Below, in pieces: positions 55,555 to 64,000 of a DNA stretch of 64,000 nt. The stretch spans positions 310,001 through 374,000 of the forward strand of contig JACCPH010000022.1 in NCBI GenBank assembly GCA_014183095.1, given 5' to 3'. The DNA is from Harringtonia aguacate. Lineage: Eukaryota > Ascomycota > Sordariomycetes > Ophiostomatales > Ophiostomataceae. The position numbers were made by a program, and so were the translations under genes. The notes beneath the pieces are model-generated. The model had not been told where the DNA came from, ran no database searches, and saw nothing but the letters and a program-made list of their open reading frames with translations. Each line of letters starts with the position of its first letter. The stretch's first letter is position 1.

Positions 55555-57392
55555 GGCATACGAGCAGCACCATGCTAGATCTAGAACCCTTGTAATATAT
55601 ACAGCGTGCATCTTTGGATACCTGTACAGAATATTCTACATTTCCAGCATCATCGCATCCGACCTTTCTCTCGCACATTCCTCGTTCCATTCCGCCTAGC
55701 GGCCCGCAATCTGCTACGACGATCCGCCGCCAGACACTGAAACAGCTGCAACGTTGTGCCATGGCGGACACGCTGTGGGTAGGCTGCGGACACGAGCAAT
55801 GCTCCGGACTCCGTAGCCCGCGGGCAAAGGGCCTTTGGCCGGTGTCTCGGTGCCTGTCAGAAATGGAGCCGCCAGAAGCGCCCTGCAGTGCCGCCGATCG
55901 GTCTTGGCCGCTTTCCGCCAGCAAAGACGTGAGGTTGTAAGATAGGAGCGCATCATACTTTGTACGAGCAATACTCCGTACGAGTCTCTGTATTTGTACA
56001 AAACACACAACTCTGGACCTGCCAGTGGGGCCGCCGCTGACCACTAATAAATTCACTCCCTGGCGATTCCGCCTAGACCTCTGCCAGGGCGGACGCTAGC
56101 GCCGCCAGCTCATTTTAATCGAGACGACAGGTCGACCGAAAAGGGGTTGCTGTGGCTTTTTCCGTATCTTACAAATCATCTCGTGCACGAGCTGTGCACG
56201 TTTTGTTTTGTTTCGCGGGTTATCCTTTTCTATTTTCTATTTTATTTACTTTCTAACTATCCCCTAGCGTAAGACCGTCCAGGCGGTGAACTGAGCGGCG
56301 AAGACGGTCTCAGGTGGCGGTGAGAGTCCAGTGCAGGCAGGTTCGGCCATGGGCTGACCCGAAAGACAGCCCAGTCCACTTCGTGCCTTTTCCTCTGGGC
56401 GGTCAAGCCTGCTCGTATTTGTAGTATGCCAATCTGTTGGCGCGCTGCAAGCTATTCCTGCCTCGCCGAGGGATGAGACAGCGATCACCCGCCACCGTCC
56501 AATCAGCCTAGCAGCCATACGCAAAAATGTCTCACACATGTCTTACACGCGCTTCGATGTGCTCTTTCCCTGCCTCTTTCCGATATCTAATCTCGGTCTC
56601 AAAAATGGCTTCACAGGGTCGGAAGAGGCTCCGCGGCTTCCGTCCAGCGCAAGGTGGCAGCCCTTGGCGTGCCGTAGATCGGTCGGTCGCCCCTTCCGGC
56701 CATCTGCGAGTATGGTTCCTCCCCACCCTGTCTCGCACCGTGCCCTGTCGTCCCTTCTGTTCCCCGAACCTTGTCTTGAAATAGGAAGGATCGACTCGCG
56801 AATACGTGATACCCGTCCACATGCGAGTAATACGCCTAAAAGGCTTGTTGACCTGTCAAGCCCGACAGTCGTATTTGTACTCCTACGCCGCTCTCGCTTG
56901 CCAACCCCCAAGTGCGACAGCAGTACAGACTTCGACAAGAGTACAAACCACACCTGTAGAAAAAAAAAGGGGAAAAAGAGCCCATGAACCACCGCGAGAC
57001 ATTTGCTCTTGCCTGCCTTGCCACTCTATGCCTTGCTTGGGCTCTGCACCCTCTCCAGCACCCCTCGCCCCATCCCTTGGGCAAGGCTAGTTTGGCTCTG
57101 CATATTGCTTCTTCCGATACGCCCGCCCTCGTCTGTGTCGATCGTTCCGGCCACGGCCTCTACGATATCTACTATCCATCGCCCACTTGTAAACCAACGT
57201 GTTCTCTCGTTCTCTTTCTCCCGGGCCTCCCGGAACACCGCTTGCCAATTTGGCACACCCAAGTTCTCGTGTGCGGCAAGGCAAAACGGGCCAGCAAGGG
57301 CAGCCTTGATAGATCATCGGCATGGAACTTTGTCCTTGATCTCCAGATCTTTTTCTTTTTTATTCTTTTTTGTGCCCACCGGATTCCACGCT
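55555..57392. other. Intergenic region PXA1 / membrane protein
   Basis: 1.8 kb with several TACGAGTA-like elements (55956-56000 region; 56797-56832 region) and AT-rich patches near 56225. A 180-codon ATG frame (56984-57526) overlaps the next gene start and is treated as an upstream frame in its leader. Confidence 0.55.
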
Positions 57393-58818
57393 ATGGCGCC
57401 CAGTCGTCGTTCATCCAAAAAGAGCATCCGGCCGTTGCCTGTTGTGTTGGAAGACGATGCCGATGGAAACTGCAGCAGACCTTCGGTGCCCGTCCGGGTC
57501 TACACAGTTCGGAGGTCCCATTCTAGCCCAGCGGCGGCCATGTCAACACTGCCAACCACCGATGGCAGCAACAACTCGGACGACGGCGGCGACGGCGTAA
57601 GAGAGGTCAGCAGCAGCCATTCTAGCAGTGACGGGAAACCCGCCAGGAGTTCATACTACGCACCACTGCCTCCAGATACACAGCCGCCTGGTCTGGTATA
57701 TTACGTCCCGCAGCGAGGCCACTCCTATCGCATTGAGCACCCGGCATACGGCGAGCCCAGCGATGAGACTAGCGATGAGACCAGCGACGAGACCAGCGAT
57801 GAGAACAGCGAAAAGGGCGGCATGACAGAGCCCAAGCTGGAACCGCAGGCGGAGCCCGTCAACGACGAGCCCCAGAAGAACGGGTGGTTTCGGAGACGCG
57901 GCGGATGGTGGCGGTTGGGCCTCATCATCTCCCTCCTCTTGATGATGGCCGTTGGACTCGGTGTTGGCCTGGCTGTTGGTCTGCGCGGCAAATCGTACGC
58001 CCAACAGCCTCCTACCATCTCTGATGCATGAGCAGCGGCGGGCAGCTGACATTGTCCCGTGTGCAAGGTCAAGAGGGGAGGACGTTGCAGCGGCCACAAC
58101 ATCGGCGGCGGTGTCCCAAGACACGCAGTTTCCGGCCGGGTCGTATTCGTTTACGGTTGCACTCGTCGATGTGTCGACTGGGTGCACGTCAAATGCCAAT
58201 GCCTTTGGCTGCTACCCATTGAGCACATACTCGTCAGCACTATCCGAGGACGATTCTGCCGCCACATTTTACTGGGACATTGCGAGAACGACCAGTATTA
58301 GCACTGCCTCCACGCTGACGACATATACCATCTCCTCGGGGGACCATCTCACGTTGAATTCCTCGTCGATGTCCTTCACGCCGCCCTCGTTCCAGGATGT
58401 CCACCTCTCCAAGGTCGACAGCGGCCAGGACACGGAGAGGTTTGTCTTCAACTTCTCCATGACGCTCTCACATGTGCCCACATCGAACCTCGTGTCTGCA
58501 CAGTCGAGCTCCGCCACGTGCTATTTCAACCACACAGTGTTCTCGGCGACACTCTGGACACGGCAACATGGCACGTACCCCGCCAACACTACAGATGCTG
58601 CCACGCCACCGGCGAACAGCAGCTCCGGCACATACGCGTGCTGGCCCTACGCCGTCGAGATAACCGAAGTTCAACCGGCGGGTCCTAGCGTACCGGATTG
58701 TGTGGACTCCCGTGGTCGCTCGCTGGGCGACTTTAGCGTGAACACCGCACACAGCAGCCAATGCAGCTGTTGGTACACGAATGTCGTCGGCACTGGAAAT
58801 ACAACAGCAAACGATTAG
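57393..58818 (+). CDS. Single-pass membrane protein with conserved ectodomain, unknown function
   Basis: Two exons (57393-57994, 58068-58818) give 450 aa. The N-terminal 175 residues are polar and Ser/Pro-rich with a 12-bp repeat coding ETSDETSDETSDE (57759-57806). Then RRRGGWWR is followed by one membrane segment (LGLIISLLLMMAVGLGVGLAVGL). The outer part begins after the intron: FPAGSYSFTVALVDV, STGCTSNANAFGCYPLSTY, AATFYWDI, YTISS and ATCYFNHTVFSATLWTR. This pattern recurs in hypothetical membrane proteins of Sordariomycetes, as far as I recall, sometimes mislabelled as Tat-signal proteins. Several N-glycosylation sequons (NHT, NTT, NSS) fit an extracellular or vacuolar-lumen domain. The intron was placed from the phase-2 GTACGC donor, CTGAC branch and GCAAG acceptor; the acceptor is less certain than the others. 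Confidence 0.75.
57759..57806 (+). repeat. 12-bp coding repeat (SDET units)
   Basis: Four near-identical units AGCGATGAGACT in frame in the cytosolic part of the membrane protein; the last unit reads AGCGATGAGAAC. Confidence 0.85.
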
Positions 58819-59783
58819 TGATCCCATGTCACAGGAAGCAAGAACAACAGAATGATGGCGCCATCGTTTCGCATGCGTGACGTCAGCAAAAGCTTGATGG
58901 TGGTGGTAGGTGGTGGTGGCAGGCTGGCTGCAGCTTGGCGACGGGGAACAACGAACGACACACGGCTGGAGGATTACGGGGAAATTGCATAGTTTTTATT
59001 ATAGATTCTCTTAGTTGATAAACCAGCATCTGTACCTTTGCCATCAAGGCGCGTATATCTTTTGCCTTTGTTCGTAGAATGGGGAATGAACCCCACTCCC
59101 GGCCAGGCAAAATGGGACGGCACAACAGCCATTCAGAAGAGTTGGCGTATTTAACCGTCTGCTTTTAGCCTAAATGCGAGAAAAAAAAAGAAATGAAAAG
59201 ATAGCTCCCGCAAGATGGGATAGATTCATCCGAACAGCGAGCGGAGATGCTTCAGACCCAGCTTGGCTGAAGGAAAGACTCCCGATATCAGGGTTCAGCG
59301 GAGAAAGAGGAGAAGGCAAGATATAAGGCGAAGGAGACAGATAGTAACGTGTTTTTTGTGTTAGTCAATTGCCAAAACACGCAATGGCGGTGGGATGCAG
59401 GCTTTAGTTCCCTGTAGCTGCCGAAAAAAAAAATAAAAAAAAATGGGAAGGTCCACGCGGGGTCATCTCAGACGTCACCCCTCCTGCAGCTGTTAGTGTA
59501 ATAGTTGTAGATAATACGTGGGCCACCAGCTCGGTGCTACTTGGCGTGTAAGTGAAGAAAGAGCGAAGGGCCGAGAGATCTTCCCTGCTCTTCTCCTTGG
59601 TCAATTCTTATACATATATATAGCTTTGGCCCTGCCAGGTCTTGGTGTTTTTTTTTTTTTTTCTAGCAGATCTCGCCTATCAATTCCTTCCCTTTTGCTG
59701 CCCCAATCCCAGAGCCGACGACGTCGACCTTTTTCTGTTCCGTTCCAAGGCAATTCTGATCCAAACAGCTTGCAAACATCAAA
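58819..59783. other. Upstream region of xylose reductase
   Basis: 965 bp without a supported gene. It contains a canonical XlnR-type element (separate entry), an A-run near 59430-59445 and a T-run at 59648-59662 in the leader. ATATATATAG at 59616-59625 lies in a TATA-like position about 160 bp before the start codon. Confidence 0.55.
59164..59170 (-). promoter_or_regulatory. XlnR/Xyr1-type site GGCTAAA
   Basis: Plus strand TTTAGCC, minus strand GGCTAAA, the core bound by the xylanolytic activator XlnR/Xyr1 in Aspergillus and Trichoderma. It sits about 615 bp upstream of the xylose reductase ATG. A 7-mer can occur by chance, so regulation is inferred. Confidence 0.35.
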
Positions 59784-60875
59784 ATGGTCACTCCCACGAT
59801 CAAGCTCAACAGCGGCTTCGCTATGGCGCAGGTCGGTTTCGGCCTGTGGAAGGTCGAGAACGCCGTCTGCGCCGACACCGTCTACAACGCAATCAAGGCC
59901 GGCTACCGGTTGCTGGACGGAGCTTGCGGTATGGACCAGGCTTAGACTGTTTTTATGGTCCTGGATTCTTCTAACTTGTAACAGACTACGGCAATGAGGT
60001 TGAGGCAGGCCAGGGTGTCGCCCGTGCCATCAAGGAGGGCATTGTCAAGCGCGAGGATCTCTTTATCGTGTCGAAGCTGTGGAACTCGTTCCACGACGGC
60101 GACAAGGTCGAGCCAATTGCACGCAGACAGCTCAAGGACTGGGGCATCGATTACTTTGACCTCTTCATTGTGCACTTCCCCGTCGCCCTCGAGTGGGTGG
60201 ACCCAGCTGTGCGGTACCCGCCCGGCTGGCACTACGATGACGCCGGCACCGAGATCCGCCTGTCCAAGGCCACCATCCAGGAGACCTGGACCGCCATGGA
60301 GTCGCTTGTCGCAAAGGGCGTGACGCGCAGCATTGGCGTGTCCAACTTCCAGGGCCAGCTGCTGTACGATCTGCTGCGCTATGCCAAGATCCCGCCAGCC
60401 ACGCTGCAGATCGAGCACCACCCGTTCCTGGTCCAGCAGGAGCTGTTGAACCTGGCCAAGAACGAGGGCATCACGGTGACGGCGTACTCGTCTTTTGGCC
60501 CAGCTTCGTTTGAGGAGTTCCAGATGGCCCACGCCACCGCCCTGACGCCCCTGTTCCAGCAGCCGACGATCAAGGCACTGGCCACCAAGTATAACAAGAC
60601 TCCTGGCCAGATCCTGCTGCGCTGGGCCACACAGCGCGGCCTGGCTGTGATCCCCAAGACCACGACCGTGACGCGGCTGGCAGAGAACTTGGACGTGACG
60701 GCATGGGACCTGGAGAAGGCCGACCTGGACAGCATCACCGCCATGGACCAGCGGATCCGGTTCAACCAGCCGGCGAACGTGAGTCCCCTTTTGCATTTTA
60801 CCCGTCAGCGCCTGCGTTCCCACTAACTCTCTTCTCTAGTACTTCCCGACTGAGAAGATGTGGATCTTCAGCTAG
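59784..60875 (+). CDS. XYL1: D-xylose reductase (aldo-keto reductase)
   Basis: Three exons (59784-59928, 59985-60778, 60840-60875) give 324 aa, the normal AKR2 length. The catalytic tetrad is complete: Asp45 and Tyr50 in GYRLLDGACDYGNE, Lys79 in IVSKLWN and His112 in FIVHFP. Each is two residues later than in Candida tenuis xylose reductase. SIGVSNF, IEHHPFLVQ and LRWATQRGL are typical of fungal xylose reductases. The enzyme reduces xylose (and arabinose) to the polyol with NAD(P)H as the first step of pentose use in the cytosol. The cofactor loop is IPKTTTVTRLAENLD where most family members have IPKSN; the Lys and Arg that hold NADP 2'-phosphate are kept. Intron 1 lies inside the catalytic DYGNE motif. 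Branch site CTAAC precedes exon 3. Confidence 0.92.
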
Positions 60876-61191
60876 AGAGAGTCCAGCATCCAAGATATGA
60901 CATGCAAAACGGCGACGGGGAGTTTCGTTTCTGGGATTCTACATTGATTTTTTTTCCCGTTGCGTAAATAGAAGAAATACATGGATGCAAAAAAACCAAA
61001 TGTCAGCCTGCGGTTGCCGGCGGCATGACGACATGACCTGTCTACGGCCGTTCTGTTTCCCATAAGACTGGAATCAGTCATCACAATTGCAGGTGAAATT
61101 CCCGTTATATTCCCAAACAAGCGCCTGGTCATGATGGCATTACTGGTGTGTCGGTTCGTCGGTGCGTCGGTGTGTCGGTGCCGGCCGGGTG
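60876..61191. other. Convergent intergenic region XYL1 / SDS22
   Basis: 316 bp between facing stop codons, with a T-run at 60948-60955 and a GTCGGTGCGTCGGTGTGTCGGTG repeat (61150-61180) next to the SDS22 stop. No gene. Confidence 0.65.
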
Positions 61192-62646
61192 TTATGTCTC
61201 GCGGACGTAGGCTGGATGATTATTAACACATATCTGGGAGAGGCGTGAGGGAGGGGGTTTGCAGGACTTACTGGCATCGATCTGTTGCAGCTGCGGCACG
61301 GCCAGACGCACCTTGTTGCGGTACATGACAGGGGCGCGCAGCTGCAGGGGGTTACCCTCAAAGTAGACGGTTTGGAGAGACTTTTTGTCCCTCAGGGTGC
61401 GCTCGACGTCGCCAAAATCGGCCAGCTGGTTGTAGCCGGCCCAGAGCTCCTCGAGCTTGGTGAGGCCCTCGACGCCGCGGAGCGACGTCAGCGTGTTGTT
61501 GCCGACGTCGAGGGTGCGGAGGTTGGGGAGGATGGAAGCGGGTTTTTTGTCGGTGTCGGTGCTGGCATCGGCGCTGGCATCTGTGTCAGCCAGCGAGTCG
61601 AGCGACTCGAGCAGGTTGTGCGACACGTAGAGCTCCTCGAGCGTGGGCACGTCGCGCAGAGGTGCCAGGTCGGTGATGCGGTTGGCCTGCAGGCTGAGCA
61701 GGCGCAGCTTGGGCAGGCCGGCGAGCCCGTGCAGGGTCGTGAGCTTGTTCTTGGCGAGCCAGAGCTCCTCGAGCGCGACCAGGCCTTCGAGCCCGGTGCC
61801 GATCTCGCGCACGCGGTTCGACCCCAGCTCGAGCATGCGCAGGTGCACCAGGCCGGCGAGGCCCTCGATGGTGCTGATCTTGTTGGCCACGAGATACAGG
61901 TTCTCGAGCTCGACGAGCCCGCTCAGGTGCCGGATGTGCCGGATCTTGTTGAAGCTGAGGTCGAGGGTGTGCAGGTGCGGCAGCGCCTCCACTCCGCGCA
62001 TGTGGCTGATCAGGTTGTCGTACAGGTCCAGCTCCTCCAGCGCCTCGGCCAGCCCGGCCAGCGCCGCCCCGCCCGACTCGTCAATCTGCTGGATGCTGTT
62101 CTGCCGCAGGCACAGGCGCTGGCACTGCGTGAAGCGGCCCAGCCGCAGCGCCGCCAGCGAGTGCACGCGCGCGTGCGTGCAGTAGATCTCGTCGGTGTCG
62201 GAGTCTTCGTCCTGGAGGATGTCTAGAGAGCGGCAGTCGTCAGCATGAGAGGGCAACAAAGGGAAAGAATGGAAAGAAGGGGAAAAGGGAAACCCACCCT
62301 CGTCTGCTGCAATCACCTCCCCCGGAATGACATTGTCGTCATCCGAGTCCGGGTCCGAGAGCATCTCTGGGTTCGCCAGCTGCGCCTTCTTGGGCAGCCG
62401 CAGCTTGCCGTCCCAGCCTTTGCTGTCGCGCATCCCCGGGCTGCTCGCCTGCTGTGGTGCCTCGTCCGGAGCCGGTGTTGTGCCGTCGGCCAGGGCAATG
62501 TGGGCCTGGATGTGGATGTGGGCAGTGGGCTCCGCCGCCGTGTCGGGGCTGTCGGCCGGACAAGGAGGAGCAGCAGCAGCAGAAGCCGCTGTTGCTGCTG
62601 CTGTCGCTGACGGAGTGTCGGGCTTGTCACCGCCCTCTTTGGCCAT
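61192..62646 (-). CDS. SDS22: SDS22, protein phosphatase 1 regulatory subunit (LRR)
   Basis: Three exons on the minus strand (62298-62646, 61272-62222, 61192-61211) give 439 aa. The N-terminal 110 residues are Ala/Pro-rich and not conserved. An acidic linker (DSDDDNVIPGEV; DILQDEDSDTDEI) leads into about eleven SDS22-type leucine-rich repeats (consensus LxxLxxLxLxxNxIxxIxGLxxL), such as LEELDLYDNLISHMRGVEAL and LENLYLVANKISTIEGLAGL. The LRR cap ends NKVRLAVPQLQQIDAT followed by YVRET, encoded after a short last intron. Sds22 binds PP1 and directs its maturation and mitotic functions in the nucleus. One repeat carries a DTDASADASTDTD insert. Intron 1 (75 nt) has no stop in frame, so retention would add 25 residues. 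Confidence 0.93.
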   Translation of the reverse strand: MAKEGGDKPDTPSATAAATAASAAAAPPCPADSPDTAAEPTAHIHIQAHIALADGTTPAPDEAPQQASSPGMRDSKGWDGKLRLPKKAQLANPEMLSDPDSDDDNVIPGEVIAADEGGFPFSPSFHSFPLLPSHADDCRSLDILQDEDSDTDEIYCTHARVHSLAALRLGRFTQCQRLCLRQNSIQQIDESGGAALAGLAEALEELDLYDNLISHMRGVEALPHLHTLDLSFNKIRHIRHLSGLVELENLYLVANKISTIEGLAGLVHLRMLELGSNRVREIGTGLEGLVALEELWLAKNKLTTLHGLAGLPKLRLLSLQANRITDLAPLRDVPTLEELYVSHNLLESLDSLADTDASADASTDTDKKPASILPNLRTLDVGNNTLTSLRGVEGLTKLEELWAGYNQLADFGDVERTLRDKKSLQTVYFEGNPLQLRAPVMYRNKVRLAVPQLQQIDASKSCKPPPSRLSQICVNNHPAYVRET

Positions 62647-64000
62647 GGCGAAAGGGGGGTTGGGGAAGGGAGAGAGAGGGGTAGAGAGAATGGCGTGCGT
62701 GCGTGCGTGTGTGTGTGTGTGCGTGTGTGTGTGCGTGCGTGTGTGTACAACCAGGCAGTGGAGTGCTACGGAGTTGAGCTGCCCGCTGTGTCGCTGATTT
62801 TAGAAAAAAAAAAAGTTGGGGCCTGTGTCGAGGGCACCGATCGGAGTTCACAGGTCTCTTCAGAGCGTCGGTTTTATTTCGCCTGGAAAGGTGGCTGTTC
62901 AATCGTTCCGTCGCGGAAACTTGAGTCGCCGGGCTTCGAGAGGCAATTGTGAAGAAAATTGGAAAAACTCGCAGTGTGCTGTTTCGCCGGTGCTCGCGTG
63001 TCGAGGCAAATAAATTTTGGCCGACCACGCTGTTGCGAGTCATGGCCACCATTATTAGAGCCGCCGCAAGAAAGAGGGGCTGGCGGAATGCCCGCGGGGG
63101 ACCGGCAAACGGTCACGGTCAGGTCACACGTCATGCGAGATACGCTTTTCCACAGCGCTGCTGGTTCGCCTTCCCTCCAATGGGAGGGCACGGGACTCCC
63201 TTATTTTTTAGTGGAACTCTGCACTGCTGTTGCCTGGCCATTGGCGCATCTGCACAAAACAAACAAAAAAACATCTTAATATGCGCTGTCAATGATGTCG
63301 TAAGACGTGCGTCTGCATGCGCATAGAATTGCCTCGCTGGAGAGCGAACACGTCCGCAGCCTCTGGACAGCCGGCCCTCGGAACCGAGCCAGGCGAGCCA
63401 GGCGAATCCCAGAAGACTGAAACGGACCGGCCGGTTCTGGGCAGCCGTGTCAAGAGGGGGGGGGGAGAGAAGGTGGGCGGGCAATAGCGTGAAGAGCAGC
63501 CATGCTCGTAGCGCACCAGCAGAGCCGGCGGGCGGTCCTCCACATCCAAAATGCGCTCGCCTGCACTCGTACCTGCAGCCTCTGTGGCAAACGGACCGGC
63601 TCGGCCACCCCTCTCCAGGAAGAATGGGACGAAAGAGGGCGGTAGCCTGCAGCTGCAGGCTAAAAGGTCATGGTCGCCTCGTCAGCCTCGCACTCTGCGA
63701 CCCGCGGAATTCTCTGTCCCCGAGACTCGTTCATTTCGGTCATGATACATACTCGTAATACCCCCCCGGGAAGTGTGTGGGTATCCCATCTGACAGAATA
63801 CGATACGGGTCTTTGTACAAATACAATTACGTCGAGTGCTCGTAAGATACAAATACTCGGTAGTGGCGACCTGGGGGGGGGGGGGTTAAAGAGCTTGCAG
63901 GAGACAGGGGGTGCGGCCAGATTTGACGGTATTAGTGCGTGCTACAGTGCGCTGTTTTGGTAGCATCCTCACAGGCAAGGGGAGGGGCATTTGTGTCACA
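62647..64000. other. Upstream flank of SDS22 to window end
   Basis: 1.35 kb. It starts with a C/T-rich leader (minus-strand sense) and the GTGC/GT repeat, then mixed sequence with TACGAGTA-like elements near 63746-63760 and 63797-63866. No supported gene before the window ends. Confidence 0.55.
62694..62746. repeat. GTGC/GT microsatellite
   Basis: Mixed GTGC and GT units over about 53 bp, beginning 48 bp upstream of the SDS22 start codon and thus probably inside its leader or core promoter. Confidence 0.88.

Noticed and set aside
1..64000. tRNA, 5S rRNA and CRISPR arrays
   Set aside because: I looked for B-box GTTCRANNC contexts, 5S-like sequence and spaced direct repeats and found none convincing; a tRNAscan-SE or Infernal run would settle this.

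Overview
The window is nuclear DNA of a filamentous ascomycete (Pezizomycotina, most likely Sordariomycetes). The genes have short introns of about 50-170 nt with GTRNGT donors, CTRAC-type branch sites and YAG acceptors. Coding third positions are strongly GC-rich. Intergenic stretches are long and carry homopurine/homopyrimidine runs, and protein families such as Msb1, Psr1, Sds22, Pxa1 and fungal PARG/PARP have their filamentous-fungal form. I see no bacterial operon structure, CRISPR array, rRNA, convincing tRNA or intact transposon. Order or genus cannot be fixed from the sequence alone.

Layout, left to right: MSB1-type morphogenesis protein (+, 1777-5285); vacuolar-type CDF zinc transporter (-, 6306-8426); GH3 beta-glucosidase with PA14 insert (+, 10901-14013); amidase (+, 14638-16336) behind a group of GATA sites; CDC1/TED1-type metallophosphoesterase of GPI-anchor remodelling (+, 17186-20009); microbial-type poly(ADP-ribose) glycohydrolase (+, 21703-23049); compact single-domain PARP (+, 25058-26161); an unrecognised 517-aa protein (-, 26862-28476); a 1129-aa disordered protein with a conserved Cys-rich C-terminus (-, 29255-32787); a 4.9 kb gene-free stretch; a short-chain dehydrogenase (+, 37681-38836); a DHA2-like MFS transporter (-, 40651-42534); SEC61 beta (-, 44987-45658); PSR1-type phosphatase (-, 47481-49495); peroxisomal ABC transporter PXA1 (+, 52835-55554); a membrane-anchored protein with a secreted-side domain (+, 57393-58818); D-xylose reductase (+, 59784-60875); and SDS22 (-, 61192-62646).

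Most genes are ordinary housekeeping or nutrient-use genes with no evident shared pathway. The exception is the ADP-ribosylation pair: a complete macrodomain-type PARG (eraser) and a complete H-Y-E PARP (writer) lie next to each other on the same strand, about 2 kb apart with no gene between. The PARP is only 228 aa and has no BRCT, WGR or zinc-finger DNA-damage domains. This is the best candidate in the window for an undescribed two-gene system. Secondary points of interest are a decamer minisatellite upstream of PXA1, dispersed TACGAGTA-type palindromes seen only between genes, a SEC61 beta gene whose first coding exon is just the ATG, and two stop-free introns of length divisible by three in phosphatase-pathway genes (PSR1, SDS22).
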